Assembly (NCBI GenBank): GCA_008000375.1
Contig: SMOI01000124.1
Location: 1 to 64,000 of the forward strand
Length of the DNA stretch: 64,000 bases
Direction: 5' to 3'
DNA from: Poteriospumella lacustris
Lineage: Eukaryota; Sar; Chrysophyceae; Chromulinales; Dinobryaceae
The translations under genes were made by a program, and so were the position numbers. Positions 52,418-64,000 of the stretch are shown piece by piece. The notes under the pieces were generated by a model. That model was given only the letters and a program-made list of their open reading frames with translations. It did no database searches and was not told the DNA's origin. The stretch's first letter is position 1; the number at the start of each line of letters is the position of its first letter.

Positions 52418-55400
52418 GCGGGGCCCTTCGCCTTGGCGGTGGCCTTCGGCGCTTTCTTCTTCGTCGCCTTCTTCGTCGCCGTCGCCGTCGCCGTCGGTTT
52501 CGCATCGGCGGCGTCGCCTTCGTCGGCGGCCGTCGTCGCTGCGTCCACCGGCGGCGTTGGCTGCTGCGCCGGCCGCGGCGGAGGGAGCAGCAGCGCCGGC
52601 GGCTGCGGTGGCTCGCTGCCGCTGCTCTTCGCGGTGGCGGTGGAGAGCAGCCCCGACGGCTCCGTGCGCACGCAGTCCTGGCCGCGCAGCTGGTGCACGT
52701 AGCGCAGCGACGCGCCGATGCGGCCGCTCAGCGCGACGTCCTGCGGCGCCACGCCCAACAGCGCCGCCACCGCCGCCACGTCCGGCGCCTCCTCCGACGC
52801 CGTCGTCGTCGCCGTCGCTTCAGCCGCAGCGGTGGCGGCGGTGGCGGCGGTGACGGTGGCGGCGGCGGTGTGGAGGTCGTACTCGCCGACGCAGAGCTGG
52901 AAGAGCTTGCAGCCCGAGCGCAGGTCCTGGATCAGCGTCGCGTACGGCAGCGGCGCCGAGGACACGAAGACGACCGACTTCGTCTCGCGGCCGCCCGTCT
53001 CGCGCTGCACGCGCCGCATCCAGTCGACCCAGAAGCGGCAGAACGTGTCCACGTCCTGCGCCGTGGGCGCCCAGGCGACGGCCTCGTCGTTGTCGTCCCA
53101 CTGCGCCAGCGTCGTCTCCGCCGCCGACAGCGGCGCGTCGCGGAGCCGCGTCAGCGCGATCAGCGGCTGCGGGAAGACGACGACGAGGTGGACGATGGTG
53201 TTGTCGCCGCCGTAGACGCGCAGCCGCTGCCACTGCTTCCGGTCGAGGAAGCCGGCCGAGAAGCCGCTGCGCGGGTTGTTCGAGCGGCGGCCGCCGTCGC
53301 CGTCCACGTCGCCGTCCACGTCGCCGTCGCGGTCCCCGTCGCCGTCGGGGTCGCCGTGGGCGACGCTGGCGTCGTCGGGGTCGGCGTCGGTGTCGAGCAC
53401 CTGGCGGATCACGAGTCCGTCGGCGTCGGCGTCCGCGTCGGGCGGCGGTCCGTCGCCACTGGCCGCGGTGGGCGCCGCGGTCGGCGGCGCAGTGGACCGC
53501 TGCGGCGCGCGGGTCGAGGGCTTCGGCGGGCGGCGCTTGAGGCGCTGCGAGAGCACGTCGACGAGCGCCACGACGACGCCGCCCTGGCGCCAGTCGCGGA
53601 ACGCGTCTTTCGCCTTCGCCACCGCCGCTGCACCGCCGCCGCCGCCGCCGCCACCGCCGCCGCTGCCGGTCGACGCGGCGGACGATGGCGGCGGCGGTGC
53701 AGCGCGGCGGCGCCAGCGGCGGCGGCGCCAGCGGCGGCGCCAGCGGCGGGGTCGAAGAGGCTGTGCACGTAGAGCTGCACCTGGTGGTCGAACATGCGGC
53801 GCAGGACGCGGTCGCGGTCCTTCGCCGCGATCGCCGCCGTCGCCGCCTCGTCAGCGGCGCCGTCGTCGGTGGCGCCCTGCGCAGCGTCGGCGGCGGCGGC
53901 GTTGTCGACGGGCAGCAGGTAGCGCGGGTGGTGCACGAAGAGGTGCGCGGCCGAGGCCATCGCCGCGGCCACCGCCGGCGTCGACAGAATCAGCCGAAAC
54001 GTGTCGCGCACGAGCTGCTCCAGCGCCTGCAGCTGGAACTGCTGCAGCAGCTCCAGCGACTCGTTCGCCGCCGCGCCGCCCGCCGCCCCCGGCGGCAGCG
54101 CGCTGCGCAGCACCGCCTCGCAACGCGCGTGCAGCAGCGGCGCGAAGCGCTGCCACAACAGCTCGTCGCCCGACAGCGACGGCGACAGCGAAGGTGACGG
54201 CGACGGGGACGGCGCCGCCACGAGCGGCGACAGCGGCGCGATGTGGACGACGCTGGCGACGCCGCCGCGCGCGGTGGTCGTGGCGGCCTCTTCGATGGCG
54301 TCGGCGAGGTAGTGCCACATCGACGGCGCCGAGGCGGCGGCGGGGGCGGCGGAGGCGGCGGAGGCGGCGAGGTCGCGCAGGTCGTCGCCGCGGAGGTTGT
54401 AGAGCCACTGGTTCCAGCGCAGCGCGTGCTCGACGTCCGGCAGCGCCGTGTGCGCGTCGACCGTGGCCAGTTCGCGGAGGAAGTCGTCGACGATGGGCAG
54501 CGCGACGGCGACGCTGCGGTCGGCGGTGATCAGCAGGTCCAGCGACGCCGCCGCCTGCCACGGCAGCGTCTGCAGCGCGCCCAGGACGCGCCCCGGGAAC
54601 AGGTCGGGCAGGAAGACCTCGTAGCGCGTGTCGGGAGCCAGCTGCGCGAAGCTGAACACGACCGGCTGAAACGCCTCGACGCGGTCGAGCCACACGTCGA
54701 CCGACCGCGACGGCGGCGACGCGTCCGTCTCGGCGCCGCCGCTCGCCGCGGTCGTCGTCGGTGTCGTCGGTGTCGTCGTCGTCGTTGTGGCGGCGGCGAG
54801 CGACAGCGCCGAGGGAAACGCCGGCGCCGCCATCGGCGCGCAGCTGCGCAGGCGACAGCGCACGGCGTGCGAGACGAGGCGGAGCTCGTGGCGCGGCTGC
54901 TGCTGCGCGGCGTCCGCCTGCCACTGGCGCAGCGCCGCGGGCAACGCGACCGTCGCGTTGAACTCGAAGAGCACGCGCGCCGACTGCTGCGTCACTTGGC
55001 CGACGACGGGGCCCACGACGACGCGCAGCAGATCCATCGACGTCGCCACCTGCTGCGCGAACAGCCAGCAGCGCGGCGCCATCGGCGGCCCCGGCGGCAG
55101 CTCTGAGGGCGGCCCCGGCGGCGGCCCCGGTGGCGGCGGTAGCAGGTAGCGCAGCTTCGGCGGGAAGTGGAAGACGCGGTGGTTGTGGTGCAGCTGCGTG
55201 GGCAGCGCTCCGCCGCTGGCGGCGAAGAGCGCGTCCTGTCGCAGGCCGCGCAGCGTCAGGGGCAGCGCGCGGTACGAGCGCCCCGCGGCGTCGCCGTCGC
55301 TGTCGCCGTCGTTGTCACCGGGGGCCGCGCCCGGCAGCGCCGGCAGCACGAAATCGAGGAGGTGCACGACCGGCAGCGGCTCGTACGCGAGGCGCCTGGC

Positions 55401-58400
55401 GAACCGACCGACGACGGGGCCCTCGCGGCCGCGGCGCCGCGTCGGGGCCTGGTCCCCGTCCGCCCCGCTGCTGCTGCCGCTGCCGCTGGGGCCGGGCGGG
55501 TCCATGTACCAGCGGTGGTGCGCGGGGTGGAACGAGCAGAACGACTCGAACGACGCGGCGGCGGCCGCCAGCGACGTCGACGAGGCCAGCGACGGCGCCA
55601 GCGACATCGACGCGACGCTCTGACCGCTCGAGACGGCCGCCCCCGCCGCCTGTGGCTGCGGGCCCTGCGGCGCTAGCTGCTCCGCCGCGTCACGCTGCCG
55701 CTTCGTGGCGTGCCACAGCGCCTGCTCGTCGCGCGTCGGGCGGAAGCGGCGCGCGCTCTTCGCCTCGTCGAAGACGCTGACGACGAAGTGGACGTCGGCG
55801 GCGATGGCGTGGCGCTCGCCCGCCGCGGGGAACACCCAAAACGGCAGCCGCTCGGCGGCGGCGGCGGCGTCGTGGGCGCGGCCGCGACGGCGACGGGGCA
55901 GCGGTTTCGTGCTGAGCGAGTCGCCGCCGTCGCCGTCGCCGTCGCCGACGTCGACGGACGCCGCGGTGGAACTGCGACCGTGCGCGGTGCGCCCCGCGGC
56001 CGACGGCGCAGGCAGCGAACCGGCGGGGCTCTGCCGCACGTCGGCGGCGGAGCTGGCGGCGGTCAGGGCGCTGACGGCGGTCTGCAGCGTCTTCTTCGAC
56101 GCGATCGACTTGGCCGGCGACTGGTCGCCATCGACGGCGGCGGCGGCGTCGGCGGCGGGCGGCGGCGGCTCGGGCACCGTCGGCGAGAACGACACGACCG
56201 ACGCGGCGGTCAGCGTCGTCAACGGACCGTCGCCGTTGCCGTCGCCGCCGGGCGGGTCGACGTCGATCGACAACGACGCGCGCACCGCCGTCGCGGCCGC
56301 GGCGCCACCGTCGCCGGCCGCGGCGGGGTCACCGTCGTTGCCCGTCGCGATCGTGACGACGTCGCCGGTCGCCGAGCCGTCGTCGCCGTCGGCGTCAGCG
56401 TCGTCGTCCTCGTCGTCCTCGTCGGTGTCTACGCCGCCGCCGCCGTCGTACTCGTCGCTCGGCGGCGGCAGATTCGTGGGGAACACGTAGACGATGACGG
56501 CGGCCGCGTCCCACGCCGCCGCAGCCGACGCCGTCGCCGCGGCGGGGTCAGCGGCGGGGTCTCCCCGCGGCGGCCGGCTGCTGTCGCTGTGGCCGCTGTA
56601 GCGAGAGGCGACCGAGTTCTCCGGCGGCCGGACGCCGCTGCGGTCGACGGACGCGTCGTCCTCCGGCGGCGCCAGCCCCGGCAGCGTCGGGGGCGGCAGG
56701 AGGCGGCGGTGCACGTGGACGCACAGCAGCTGCGGCACGTGCCCCGCCGTGAGCACGCGCACGTCGCGACCCACCCGCTGCACCTGCCACGCGCACACGG
56801 CCCGCCACCAGGCGATCGTCACGCGCGCCGCGTGACTGTGGCCGCCGCCGCCGCCGCCGCCGCCGTCGCCGTCGAAGCCGTCGAAGTCGAAGCCGTCGAA
56901 GTCGTCGCCGCGCACGGTGCCCTGGACGTGCAGGCCGCGGCCCGCGTGGTCGGTGGTCCGCACGCGGAAGCACTGCGGCACCAGCGGGTGTGCCGTGATC
57001 ACCACTAACACGCGAATCGCCTCCGTCGGGTAGCCCACCAGACGCGACGCGGCGCCGGGCGGTGGGACGAAGTTGAGCTCGGGGCCGTCGAGAAACGCGG
57101 CGGCGGCCGCGAGGCAGTCGACGCGGTCGCTCTGCATCTTCAGCACGCAGAACGGACCGACGTACTGCGCGTAGACGCCGTCGAGCCCTCCGCCGCGCGA
57201 GGACGGCTGCAGGTCCGCGCCGCCGGACGACGACGAGGACGACGAGGACGGCAGATCGCTCCGCAGCGTCTCGTGGGCGGCCGGCTGCGGACGACCGACG
57301 CCCTCGCGCCACGTCGGTGCGAGGAGCCGCGCCACGCCGGGCACCTGCGGCGAGCAGCGAATGGCGTCGTTGGCGACCGCGGCCTCGTCGCTGGTCACCG
57401 CCGCGACCTCGACGGCGGGGTACGCGAAGCGAAACTGATCGAGCAGCTGATGCAGCATGCGCAGGCGCGGCGCCTCGTAGTGCAGGTGAAACGCCTCGGT
57501 GAAGTCGGCGGCGGTGAACGGCGCGAAGACGAACGAGACGCGCGGGATCGGCTGGGCCGAGACCCGGTACCGCGTCGTGACGAGGACGACGTCGCGAATC
57601 AGCCGCAGGTCCCGCGCACCGCCGCTGCCTCCACCGCCAGCGCCAGCGCCAGCGGAGAACGAGGCCTGCGAGCGAGCGGACGTGAGCACGTTGGCGGCGC
57701 TGCTGTTGTTGCTGTGGGCGGCGGTGGCGGCGGCGGCGGCGGTCGCCGTCAGCAGACCCCACGGGCTGCCCACCTGCTGCCCCGCGACGCCCACCGTGTG
57801 CAGCGACGCGTACCAGAGGAAGGCGGCGTACTTCGTGCCGGGGCACAGCCCGTCGAAGCGGAACGACAGCGGCGTCGCCGACACGCCCAGCTGCCCCACG
57901 TGGTGCACCCAGCGGTCCTGCAGCCGGCCGGCCGCCCGTTGCAGCGTCGTCTTCGGTGCGATGTGCAGCAGGTGCCACGCGTCGGCGAAGGTCGCGTTGG
58001 CGGGCACGGCGAGCAGTCCGCACTGCAGGCGGCCCCAGCCGCTGGCCTCCAGCGTCACCGTCACCGACGACTCGTCCACCGCCGTCGATCGAAAGCGCCG
58101 CACGGCGAGGCCCACCGCGACGTGCGGCAGCACCGGGCGGTACAGCGTCACGCGGTGGAAAGGGATGGCGTGGTCGGAGCGGCCCACGGCGGCGGGCGAC
58201 GGCTGCGTCAGTCCCCGCGCGTGATTCGGTGCGAACTGCAGGCGGCTGGCGAGCCGCGGCAGGGCGTTGCAGCCGTGCGACAGCAGAAACTGCGGCACGT
58301 CCCAGCGCTGGTAGAGCTGGGCGATGGTCGGCGCGGTCGCGGCGGACGACGACGCCTTCTTCTTCGCCTTGCCACGGCGCGCCGCCGCCGACGGATGCCG

Positions 58401-61400
58401 CTCGTCCAGCAACCCGCCGCCTTTGGCGCTCGGCAGGGCGACGCTGCCGGCGAAGGAGCCGTGATGGCTCGACGCCAGCGACCCGGCGGACGACGGCGTC
58501 GCGGAGACCGCCTCGGAGGTGCCCGCCGTCGCCCACGTCAACCGCGCGGCGGCGTCGTGCGCCTGCGTCACGTCCCACCCGAACGACGACTGCCAAAACT
58601 CGGCGACGGCGTCTTGGTCCTCGTCGGCCACGACGACGTCCACTTCGTCTTCTTTCAGGCACCGCGGCAGCGACAGGACGCACTCCGACCCCCCGTGCGC
58701 GGTGGCGCGGCGCTGCAGGTGCAGCGATCGCGTGTCGGTGTCGTCCTCGTAGACCAGCGCGCAGTGCGGCGGCAGGCGGTCTCGCCAGGCCGCCATGAGG
58801 CGCTCGTTCCAATTGATCTGCTCCGCCTCCACCGCAGCAGCAGCGGTAGCGGCAGCAGCGTGGGCGTGGGCGGCTCCGTCAGGAGCGCTCTCCGTCTCAC
58901 TCGGCGACTGCGTCGGGGGCACGTGCAGCGCCGGATGCGAAGCGAACGGGCAGCTGGCGTGCAGCCAGAAGGCGTCGACTGGCTCCAGATACGACTCGCA
59001 GGCCGCCAGGTTAACGATGGGCAACGAAATCGCTTCGGCTTCGGCTTCGTCGTCTGCGGCGGCGGAATTCGCTTCGTAGCCAGGCGCCGAGAAGTGCTCG
59101 TTGGGCGGCAGCGCCGCTCGTGGCGGTGGATGGTACTCGATCCGCACGTTCTTACCGCCGAGCCAATTGGCGCAGACGATGCTCACCGCCGGCGCTGCCA
59201 CAGTCAACTCGTCGCCGCCGCCGCTGCCGCTGCCGCTGCCGCTGCCGCTGCCGCTGTGGGTCGAGGTCGACCGACGACGCTGGTTGCGCGCGTATTCGAG
59301 CGCAATTTGCAGAAACTGCTGCAGCGATACGGTCGCGTGGGCTGCGGCCCGTGTCTGCTGCGCGTAGCTGGGCAACGGAGGCTCGGACATCACCGACGGT
59401 CGCTTCTTCGGCGGCGCCACTCCACCGTCTGCGTCGGTGTCGGCGTCGGCATCGGCGGTGGTCTTCTCGCGCGTGTACTCGCCGTGCACCAGTTCGTATT
59501 TGCCGAAGAGGCGCTGGGCGGGCACCTCCTCGCGGTTCTCTTGACCGTCCGCGGCCAGCTCCGCGTCACAATCGTCGCCAGCGCCGGGTACCGCCGCCGA
59601 TCCCGCCGCTGCCGCAACCGTCGCGTCCACGGCGCCGATCGGCCCGTCGACGAGCAAATCGGACGGATCGCGCACGAGGATCACGTAGCGATGCGTCGGC
59701 GTCGTGGCAGCACTCGCCCGGCCACGCAACGCCTCGTGAAAGCTGCGCTCTTCGATCGCGTGGGCGATCTCCTTCAACGTCGTGTGCGTCAGCGGGTCGA
59801 AATACGACGCGGACGCCGGCGCGGTCATAAACACGCCGACGCCCTCGAGCGGCGACGCTGATCCGGTGAGCGGGGCCACTTGTGAGGCAATGCGCTGGGC
59901 GTACAAGCGCTCCAAACGGTCGACCACCGTCCGGGCAAAGCGCTCGTGCACCGGCGCGGCGATTTGATGCAGCCACCGTCGCCAGAATCCGCGTTTCAGC
60001 GCGCGTTTGGTGCTGGCGGTGCAGTAGTGGCTGCTGGCCAACGGCCCGTCGCCGTTGAAATACAGCAGCTGCGTCTGCCCCGAGAGCCCCAAGACAGGCA
60101 CGTCGCCGACTTCCTCGAGCGGCGTCTGCGTCACGTGGAAGACGGACTGGACGGCCTCGAACCCGTGTTGCTTCCACGCGCGCAACAGCGACGCCTGCAG
60201 ATGGTGCAGCATGGCCACCGTCTCGGTCTGATGAAGGGCGCGTTTCGGCAGCCACCGGAGGGCTTCCAGCTGTGGGAACAGATACTGCTGCAGCACGTCG
60301 GCGGCGGAGACCAAGCTGCCGGTCAGCACGATGGCCAATCGCTGGTCGCTGTTCTGCCGCTGAATCAGGTCGATGTGCTGTCGGATCGAATGCAGTCGAT
60401 TCACAGACGACGGGAATATGCACAACCCACCGCCCCCAACGGACGAGGACGGTGGGGCATCAGCAGCGAGGCGTTCGTCGTGCGGGAGCGTTTTGACGTC
60501 GATGCGGCCGAACTGCACGTGCTTCGAGTAGATGGACACGTCGTACTCGGTGCCCGGCAACAGGTCGTCCAACTCGTACCGCTGGAGGCCCTGGTTGGCG
60601 TCACTTCCACGCAACGCGACGTAATCGCGGTACGTCGCGACCGTTGTTGAGTTGGCTCCAGCTCTGGCGGCGGTGGCGTTCGCACGGGCGAACCAGTGGC
60701 CGAAGTCCTTGTGCAACTGGCGGACGTTGCTTTCGGTGATATATTTGTGGCAGCAGTTTATGTGGGGAGCGTGGCGTGCCTTCTGCAGGGGCTGCTGCCG
60801 CTGGATAATCGGTTCTTCGATGTTGTAGTGCTCCGTTTCCACATAGATGCGTCGTTCGACGACGGCGAAGAGCTCCGGGAACTGACCCGGCACGTCTGCG
60901 CCGTGCAGGAGCACCTCCGATGGGAACACCACCGACAAGTGCGTGCTTCGTAGATGGGTGACAATCACGTGTGGCAGCTTGGACACCCCCGGCTGTTTCC
61001 AATACTGCGCGGTGGGGAGATCGATGCGGCGATTCTCTGTGCGCTGCTCCATCATCGACAACAGCGACGCACTGCGGGCGTCCAAAGTCTTCAGCATGTC
61101 CACCAAGCGGTTTAAAATGTCGTAGAAGTCGAGGAGTATTTTGCAGAACGGAGAATGGAGAAGCCAGTCTACTAGGTCGTCCAAGAACAAGCCCGGTCGC
61201 AGGTGCGGAATGTTCTCGTCGTCGAACATTAGTCGCGCCTCCAAGGCCAGCTGATGAGCATCCGCGTCAGTAACATCAAGGGTCCCCACCATCTTAAGCT
61301 TGCGGAGACATCGCGCGACACCACGAATCAGATAGAAATGTTCTTCTTCTTCTAAAAGACCCGTCTGACTTGTGTTGTACCACCGAAAGAGATACTTCAA

Positions 61401-61721
61401 TCGGTTTGGCCAATTCGATTTCATGAACAGCACCAGCGTGGTCATGATATCTAGTGGATTTACTTTCCAAGTCTTCTCCTCTTCATCTAAAAATCGATGA
61501 TGCTTCAGAAGAAATGACACCATTCCGGTCTCCAGCTGGAGGAAGCTCGCCAGCTCGTCCTCCCGAACACACCAAAACTCCAATAGTGATTCGGGCGACC
61601 GAGCTTTTTCAAAGCGCTCTTCGATTTCTTGAAGAGTTTTATCTTCCAAAGAAAGAAAGGGGAATATTTGGTCCAAATGACTTAAAACGTCGTGGTTCAT
61701 CGCTGTCGCCGACTTCACCAT
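49360..61721 (-). CDS. Giant multi-domain protein of unknown function (more than 4,000 aa)
   Basis: Starts MVKSATAMNHDVLSHLDQIF at 61721 and runs in one frame to about 53640; the same protein-like quality then continues in the next frame to a TGA at 49360, with no ATG at the change, so a hidden intron or an assembly indel near 53.64-53.71 kb is likely. The N-terminus has an EF-hand-like segment (LFRWYNTSQTGLLEEEEHFY). Similar beta-sandwich-like units recur: ending DDLLPGTEYDVSIYS (about 60.5 kb), FDGLCPGTKYAAFLWYAS (57.85 kb), FAQLAPDTRYEVFLP (54.65 kb) and a weaker GPLHRHDRYRVRF (51.77 kb). This resembles the Fn3-like N-terminal domain of metallophosphoesterases (VVVGPVVGQVTQQSARVLFE), but no complete catalytic set is seen. 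Long Ala/Gly/Asp/Ser-rich spacers separate the units. GC rises from about 50% at the 5' end to extreme values at the 3' end. Confidence 0.65.
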
Positions 61722-62188
61722 TTTGACGCCACTGATTATTAGTACGCGATTATTAGTACGATTCCCTCCTGGGATAAGCTCGTTGGTTTACACACGTACA
61801 AACTTATGGTAGATTGGGAAACTGGATGCGTCGCGCTTTGGTTCTTTTGAAATTGTGATGATACATAGAAGAAGAACTTCGTTTTTCAACGAGGCTCACT
61901 CATCATCATCATGGCGTTCACACGCCCTAATATAAAAATGAAACGCATTTGAGCGTTTCGTCTCATCATCACTCCCACGACCCACGACTCCGACGACTCA
62001 CGACTGAACTGGCGATAGTTAACTTTTTCGCTTGACCTGCACCTGGTTCTGTTGTTGTGGAAGAAGAGTCATAAGTATAGAGCAACAGTTTGAACAGCTG
62101 AATTTTCCATTTGTGTTGTGGTGTTGTCTTTGATAAATTTTGTGTCGTCGACAGTTGTGAACAATCGGTGGTCCCATCGGTGGTGGTC
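61722..62188. promoter_or_regulatory. Divergent promoter region
   Basis: AT-richer 467 bp between the giant gene start (61721, minus) and the gene at 62189 (plus). A short direct repeat (gattattagtacg) occurs at 61734-61746 and 61748-61760. No gene is supported. Confidence 0.5.
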
Positions 62189-62974
62189 ATGAGTCAATCT
62201 CAAGGGAGTCACGGAAGCTCCTTGATCAAGCAACATCTTGTTCCGCCGGAGAGTAAGGCCGACATCAAGCGACAGTTTTACAAAGATGATCTTCGACATT
62301 GGCTTTATCATCATTCCACCACTGTATCCCAGCATGTGATGAAGAAACACACTCATCGAACCTACTACCAAAACCTCGTGAAGAGTTTACGAAACGAACC
62401 GGACCCAAAAGCTGCGGCGATGCTTCTCATCGAAGCAAACAATCACATCACACATATTCCGGAGGACGTCGACGAAGAGTCCTTGGCCGGGGAAGTCATC
62501 AAGCAGGAACTTCATCAAGAATACTCACTCTCACCGACAAAATCACTTGTCTCGCCGGGTGTCGTGTTGACCGAGCGCCGACGGAAAATGATCATTGACA
62601 AGCTGAAAAATGGCGGCTTTGATGAAGGGAATCCATTGATTGCCGAGCAAGATATATCTCTGTCAACAGAGAGCTTCGGGGACCGCAGTCGCTATAACTA
62701 CGAAGTACGCATCAAAGAGTCAGAGCAAGGTCCATTCGAGCCGAAATGGGAACACTACAACACCATGCGCATGCGATGGCGCTATATACGACCACAAGCG
62801 CAAATGCTGATTCCCGATCAACATATGCTAGCCCCCAGCAAGACGACGTATGTGATGAAGAGCGCCACCGGCGAACACGTGCAGGGAAACTTCGTCGACG
62901 TCGTCGACTATAACAATAAACGGGCACAGCGCAACGCCATGAAAACGAAATCGTCTGGCCGCCGACCATTTTGA
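62189..62974 (+). CDS. Conserved-looking protein of unknown function (261 aa)
   Basis: Single-exon frame; the ATG at 62189 (MSQSQGSHGSSLIKQHLVPP) is the first true ATG. It is a helical, charged protein: IKRQFYKDDLRHWLYHHSTT, HTHRTYYQNLVKSLRNEPDP, LIEANNHITHIPEDVDEESL, then a basic segment (VVLTERRRKMIIDKLKNGGF) and EVRIKESEQGPFEPKWEHYN. The C-terminus is basic (KRAQRNAMKTKSSGRRPF). Lack of low complexity suggests a real, structured or partner-bound protein. I do not recognise a domain. Confidence 0.75.
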   Translation: MSQSQGSHGSSLIKQHLVPPESKADIKRQFYKDDLRHWLYHHSTTVSQHVMKKHTHRTYYQNLVKSLRNEPDPKAAAMLLIEANNHITHIPEDVDEESLAGEVIKQELHQEYSLSPTKSLVSPGVVLTERRRKMIIDKLKNGGFDEGNPLIAEQDISLSTESFGDRSRYNYEVRIKESEQGPFEPKWEHYNTMRMRWRYIRPQAQMLIPDQHMLAPSKTTYVMKSATGEHVQGNFVDVVDYNNKRAQRNAMKTKSSGRRPF

Positions 62975-63520
62975 GGGCAGAAGATTCATTGCGAGTTCCT
63001 TGTATATGTATGTTTGTAAACTATATTCGTAGTACGCGACCACAACGTTTAGCGTTCAAGTGGCATCGAAGTTGAGTTTATCTTCCGTCTAATTACGTGG
63101 GGAAAGGAGGTTGAACGAATCATACTAAACCAACATTCTCGGGCCGTCCAAACACAGCCTGAGAGTGATAACTCGATACCAGAGAGGGAGAAACTTCAAA
63201 ACGCAGACAGAGTGACAAATGAGGAAGTGATGAGAAAGAAACCGATCTTTTGTGCAAACCACGGCTGTGAAAACACGAGTAATCGCAAAACGAATATTCA
63301 TGCACGCCCGAGATGACTGGGATGCACGACGACGTGTGGTAAAATAAGCGCAGGAAGAAGATGGCATCGGCGAAAAGCGAAAGGTCGACGAACTCGACGA
63401 GTTTGAACGCAGAGAGATGATGGCAGTGGAGAAAGTAAACAATAGCCAAACCCGAGAAGCGTTCTAAAAGGAAACGCAAGATATTGATGAGGGGGGGCGA
63501 ACAAAAGGTTGAACTTTCGT
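62975..63520. other. Convergent intergenic region
   Basis: About 550 bp between two converging genes, AT-richer, with no supported gene. It presumably holds both 3' untranslated regions. Confidence 0.5.
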
Positions 63521-64000
63521 TCATTTGAAGACCACGATGTGGTAGTCTTCAGGCGATCCCGGGAGACCATAGCGGCCATTCAGTAGCATCTCCTCCACGC
63601 TATCTGCTGGCAACGTTGTGGAGACGATCACTTTGAAGTTTCTGTGTAATTTTTCACAGTCGCCATCTTTGATTTCGCGGAAATCTTCGCGTCGAAGGAA
63701 ATAGTCGACGTTTTCTCTTGCGATGCGACCGTTGTTCAACATGAATCCCCGGGGCAACGTTTTCCAAGGCTGGTGAGGCGGATAAGGATTCTCTGTTTCT
63801 CTATCGCGGCAGCTTTCGTCGCACATAGCCGTAACGAAATCCGCAGCGCAGTCCGCCATTCGAAGAACCAATGTCTTGCCGTACTTCATGGCATAGACAA
63901 GAGCAAAGCGAGCCTCTTCAATGACAGGATAAACAGTGTGCTGATAAACCATTCTCTTCGTTTGCAAATTTTTGCACTCCAACACTTTGAATTTCCGAGA
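63521..64000 (-). CDS. C-terminal part of a protein, cut by the window edge
   Basis: The frame is open to the window end (starting SRKFKVLECKNLQTKRM) and stops with TGA at 63521. The visible 159 residues read YPVIEEARFALVYAMKYGKT, LVLRMADCAADF, PWKTLPRGFMLNNGRIAREN, FKVIVSTTLPADSVEEMLLN and HIVVFK. It has alternating strands and helices and looks like the end of an alpha/beta (possibly AAA/P-loop-like) domain, but the family is not recognised and the N-terminus is missing. Confidence 0.7.
   Translation of the reverse strand, partial: SRKFKVLECKNLQTKRMVYQHTVYPVIEEARFALVYAMKYGKTLVLRMADCAADFVTAMCDESCRDRETENPYPPHQPWKTLPRGFMLNNGRIARENVDYFLRREDFREIKDGDCEKLHRNFKVIVSTTLPADSVEEMLLNGRYGLPGSPEDYHIVVFK

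Noticed and set aside
50101-54529. Several long plus-strand frames (300-490 residues) in the giant-gene block
   Set aside because: They are Arg/Ala/Pro-rich shadows of the minus-strand coding sequence with no recognisable motifs.

Overview
This is nuclear DNA from a protist. Genes lie on both strands, several are split by short GT-AG introns (about 60-110 bp), and TAA, TAG and TGA all end reading frames. The content (ubiquitin E1, DNA ligase IV, XRCC4, eS12, dynein light chain LC8, a MORN3-type protein) is eukaryotic and suggests a flagellated organism. A stramenopile-like lineage is plausible from the compact GC-rich genes, small introns and giant-virus-like nuclease relics, but no single gene fixes the taxonomy.

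Layout: 1-1189 is low-complexity sequence. 1190-4980 (minus) is a four-exon gene of unknown function, divergent from DNA ligase IV (5501-9295, plus). Next come a putative type II membrane glycosyltransferase-like gene (9939-11954), ribosomal protein eS12 (12267-12767, minus), a disordered protein (13343-15346), and a tandem duplication of a DNAJC25-type ER membrane J-protein (15698-19276). Copy 1 of the duplication is intact; copy 2 has a damaged HPD motif and an in-frame TAG. 19450-22140 (minus) is a large protein of unknown function.

22.4-30.5 kb is an accessory-looking region. It holds three long inverted repeats (hairpins), a broken gene-like stretch, a BTB/T1 (KCTD-like) gene, a fatty-acid-hydroxylase/sterol-desaturase gene, and a gene with an Stc1-like zinc motif. 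The Stc1-like gene is bracketed by two inverted decayed copies of a giant-virus-type nuclease.

30509-31399 is a multi-pass membrane protein. 32036-37406 (minus) is an unusually long ubiquitin-activating E1 with a signal-peptide-like N-terminus and a large acidic insertion and tail. Then come a small methyltransferase (38198-38833), a kinase-like gene flanked by about 110-bp direct repeats (39081-41058), XRCC4 (41300-43213, plus), glutaryl-CoA dehydrogenase (43556-44815, minus), and a divergent MORN3/LC8 pair (45371-47105). 47275-61721 (minus) is a very GC-rich block with a giant protein of at least about 4,000 residues and a further reading frame. The window ends with an unknown gene (62189-62974) and the 3' end of another (63521-64000).

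Functional links: DNA ligase IV and its obligate partner XRCC4 lie on the same strand about 32 kb apart. LC8 and the MORN3-like gene share a divergent promoter and point to cilium/axoneme biology. Several long genes share one compositional trend: GC content and low-complexity coding rise from 5' to 3' in each.
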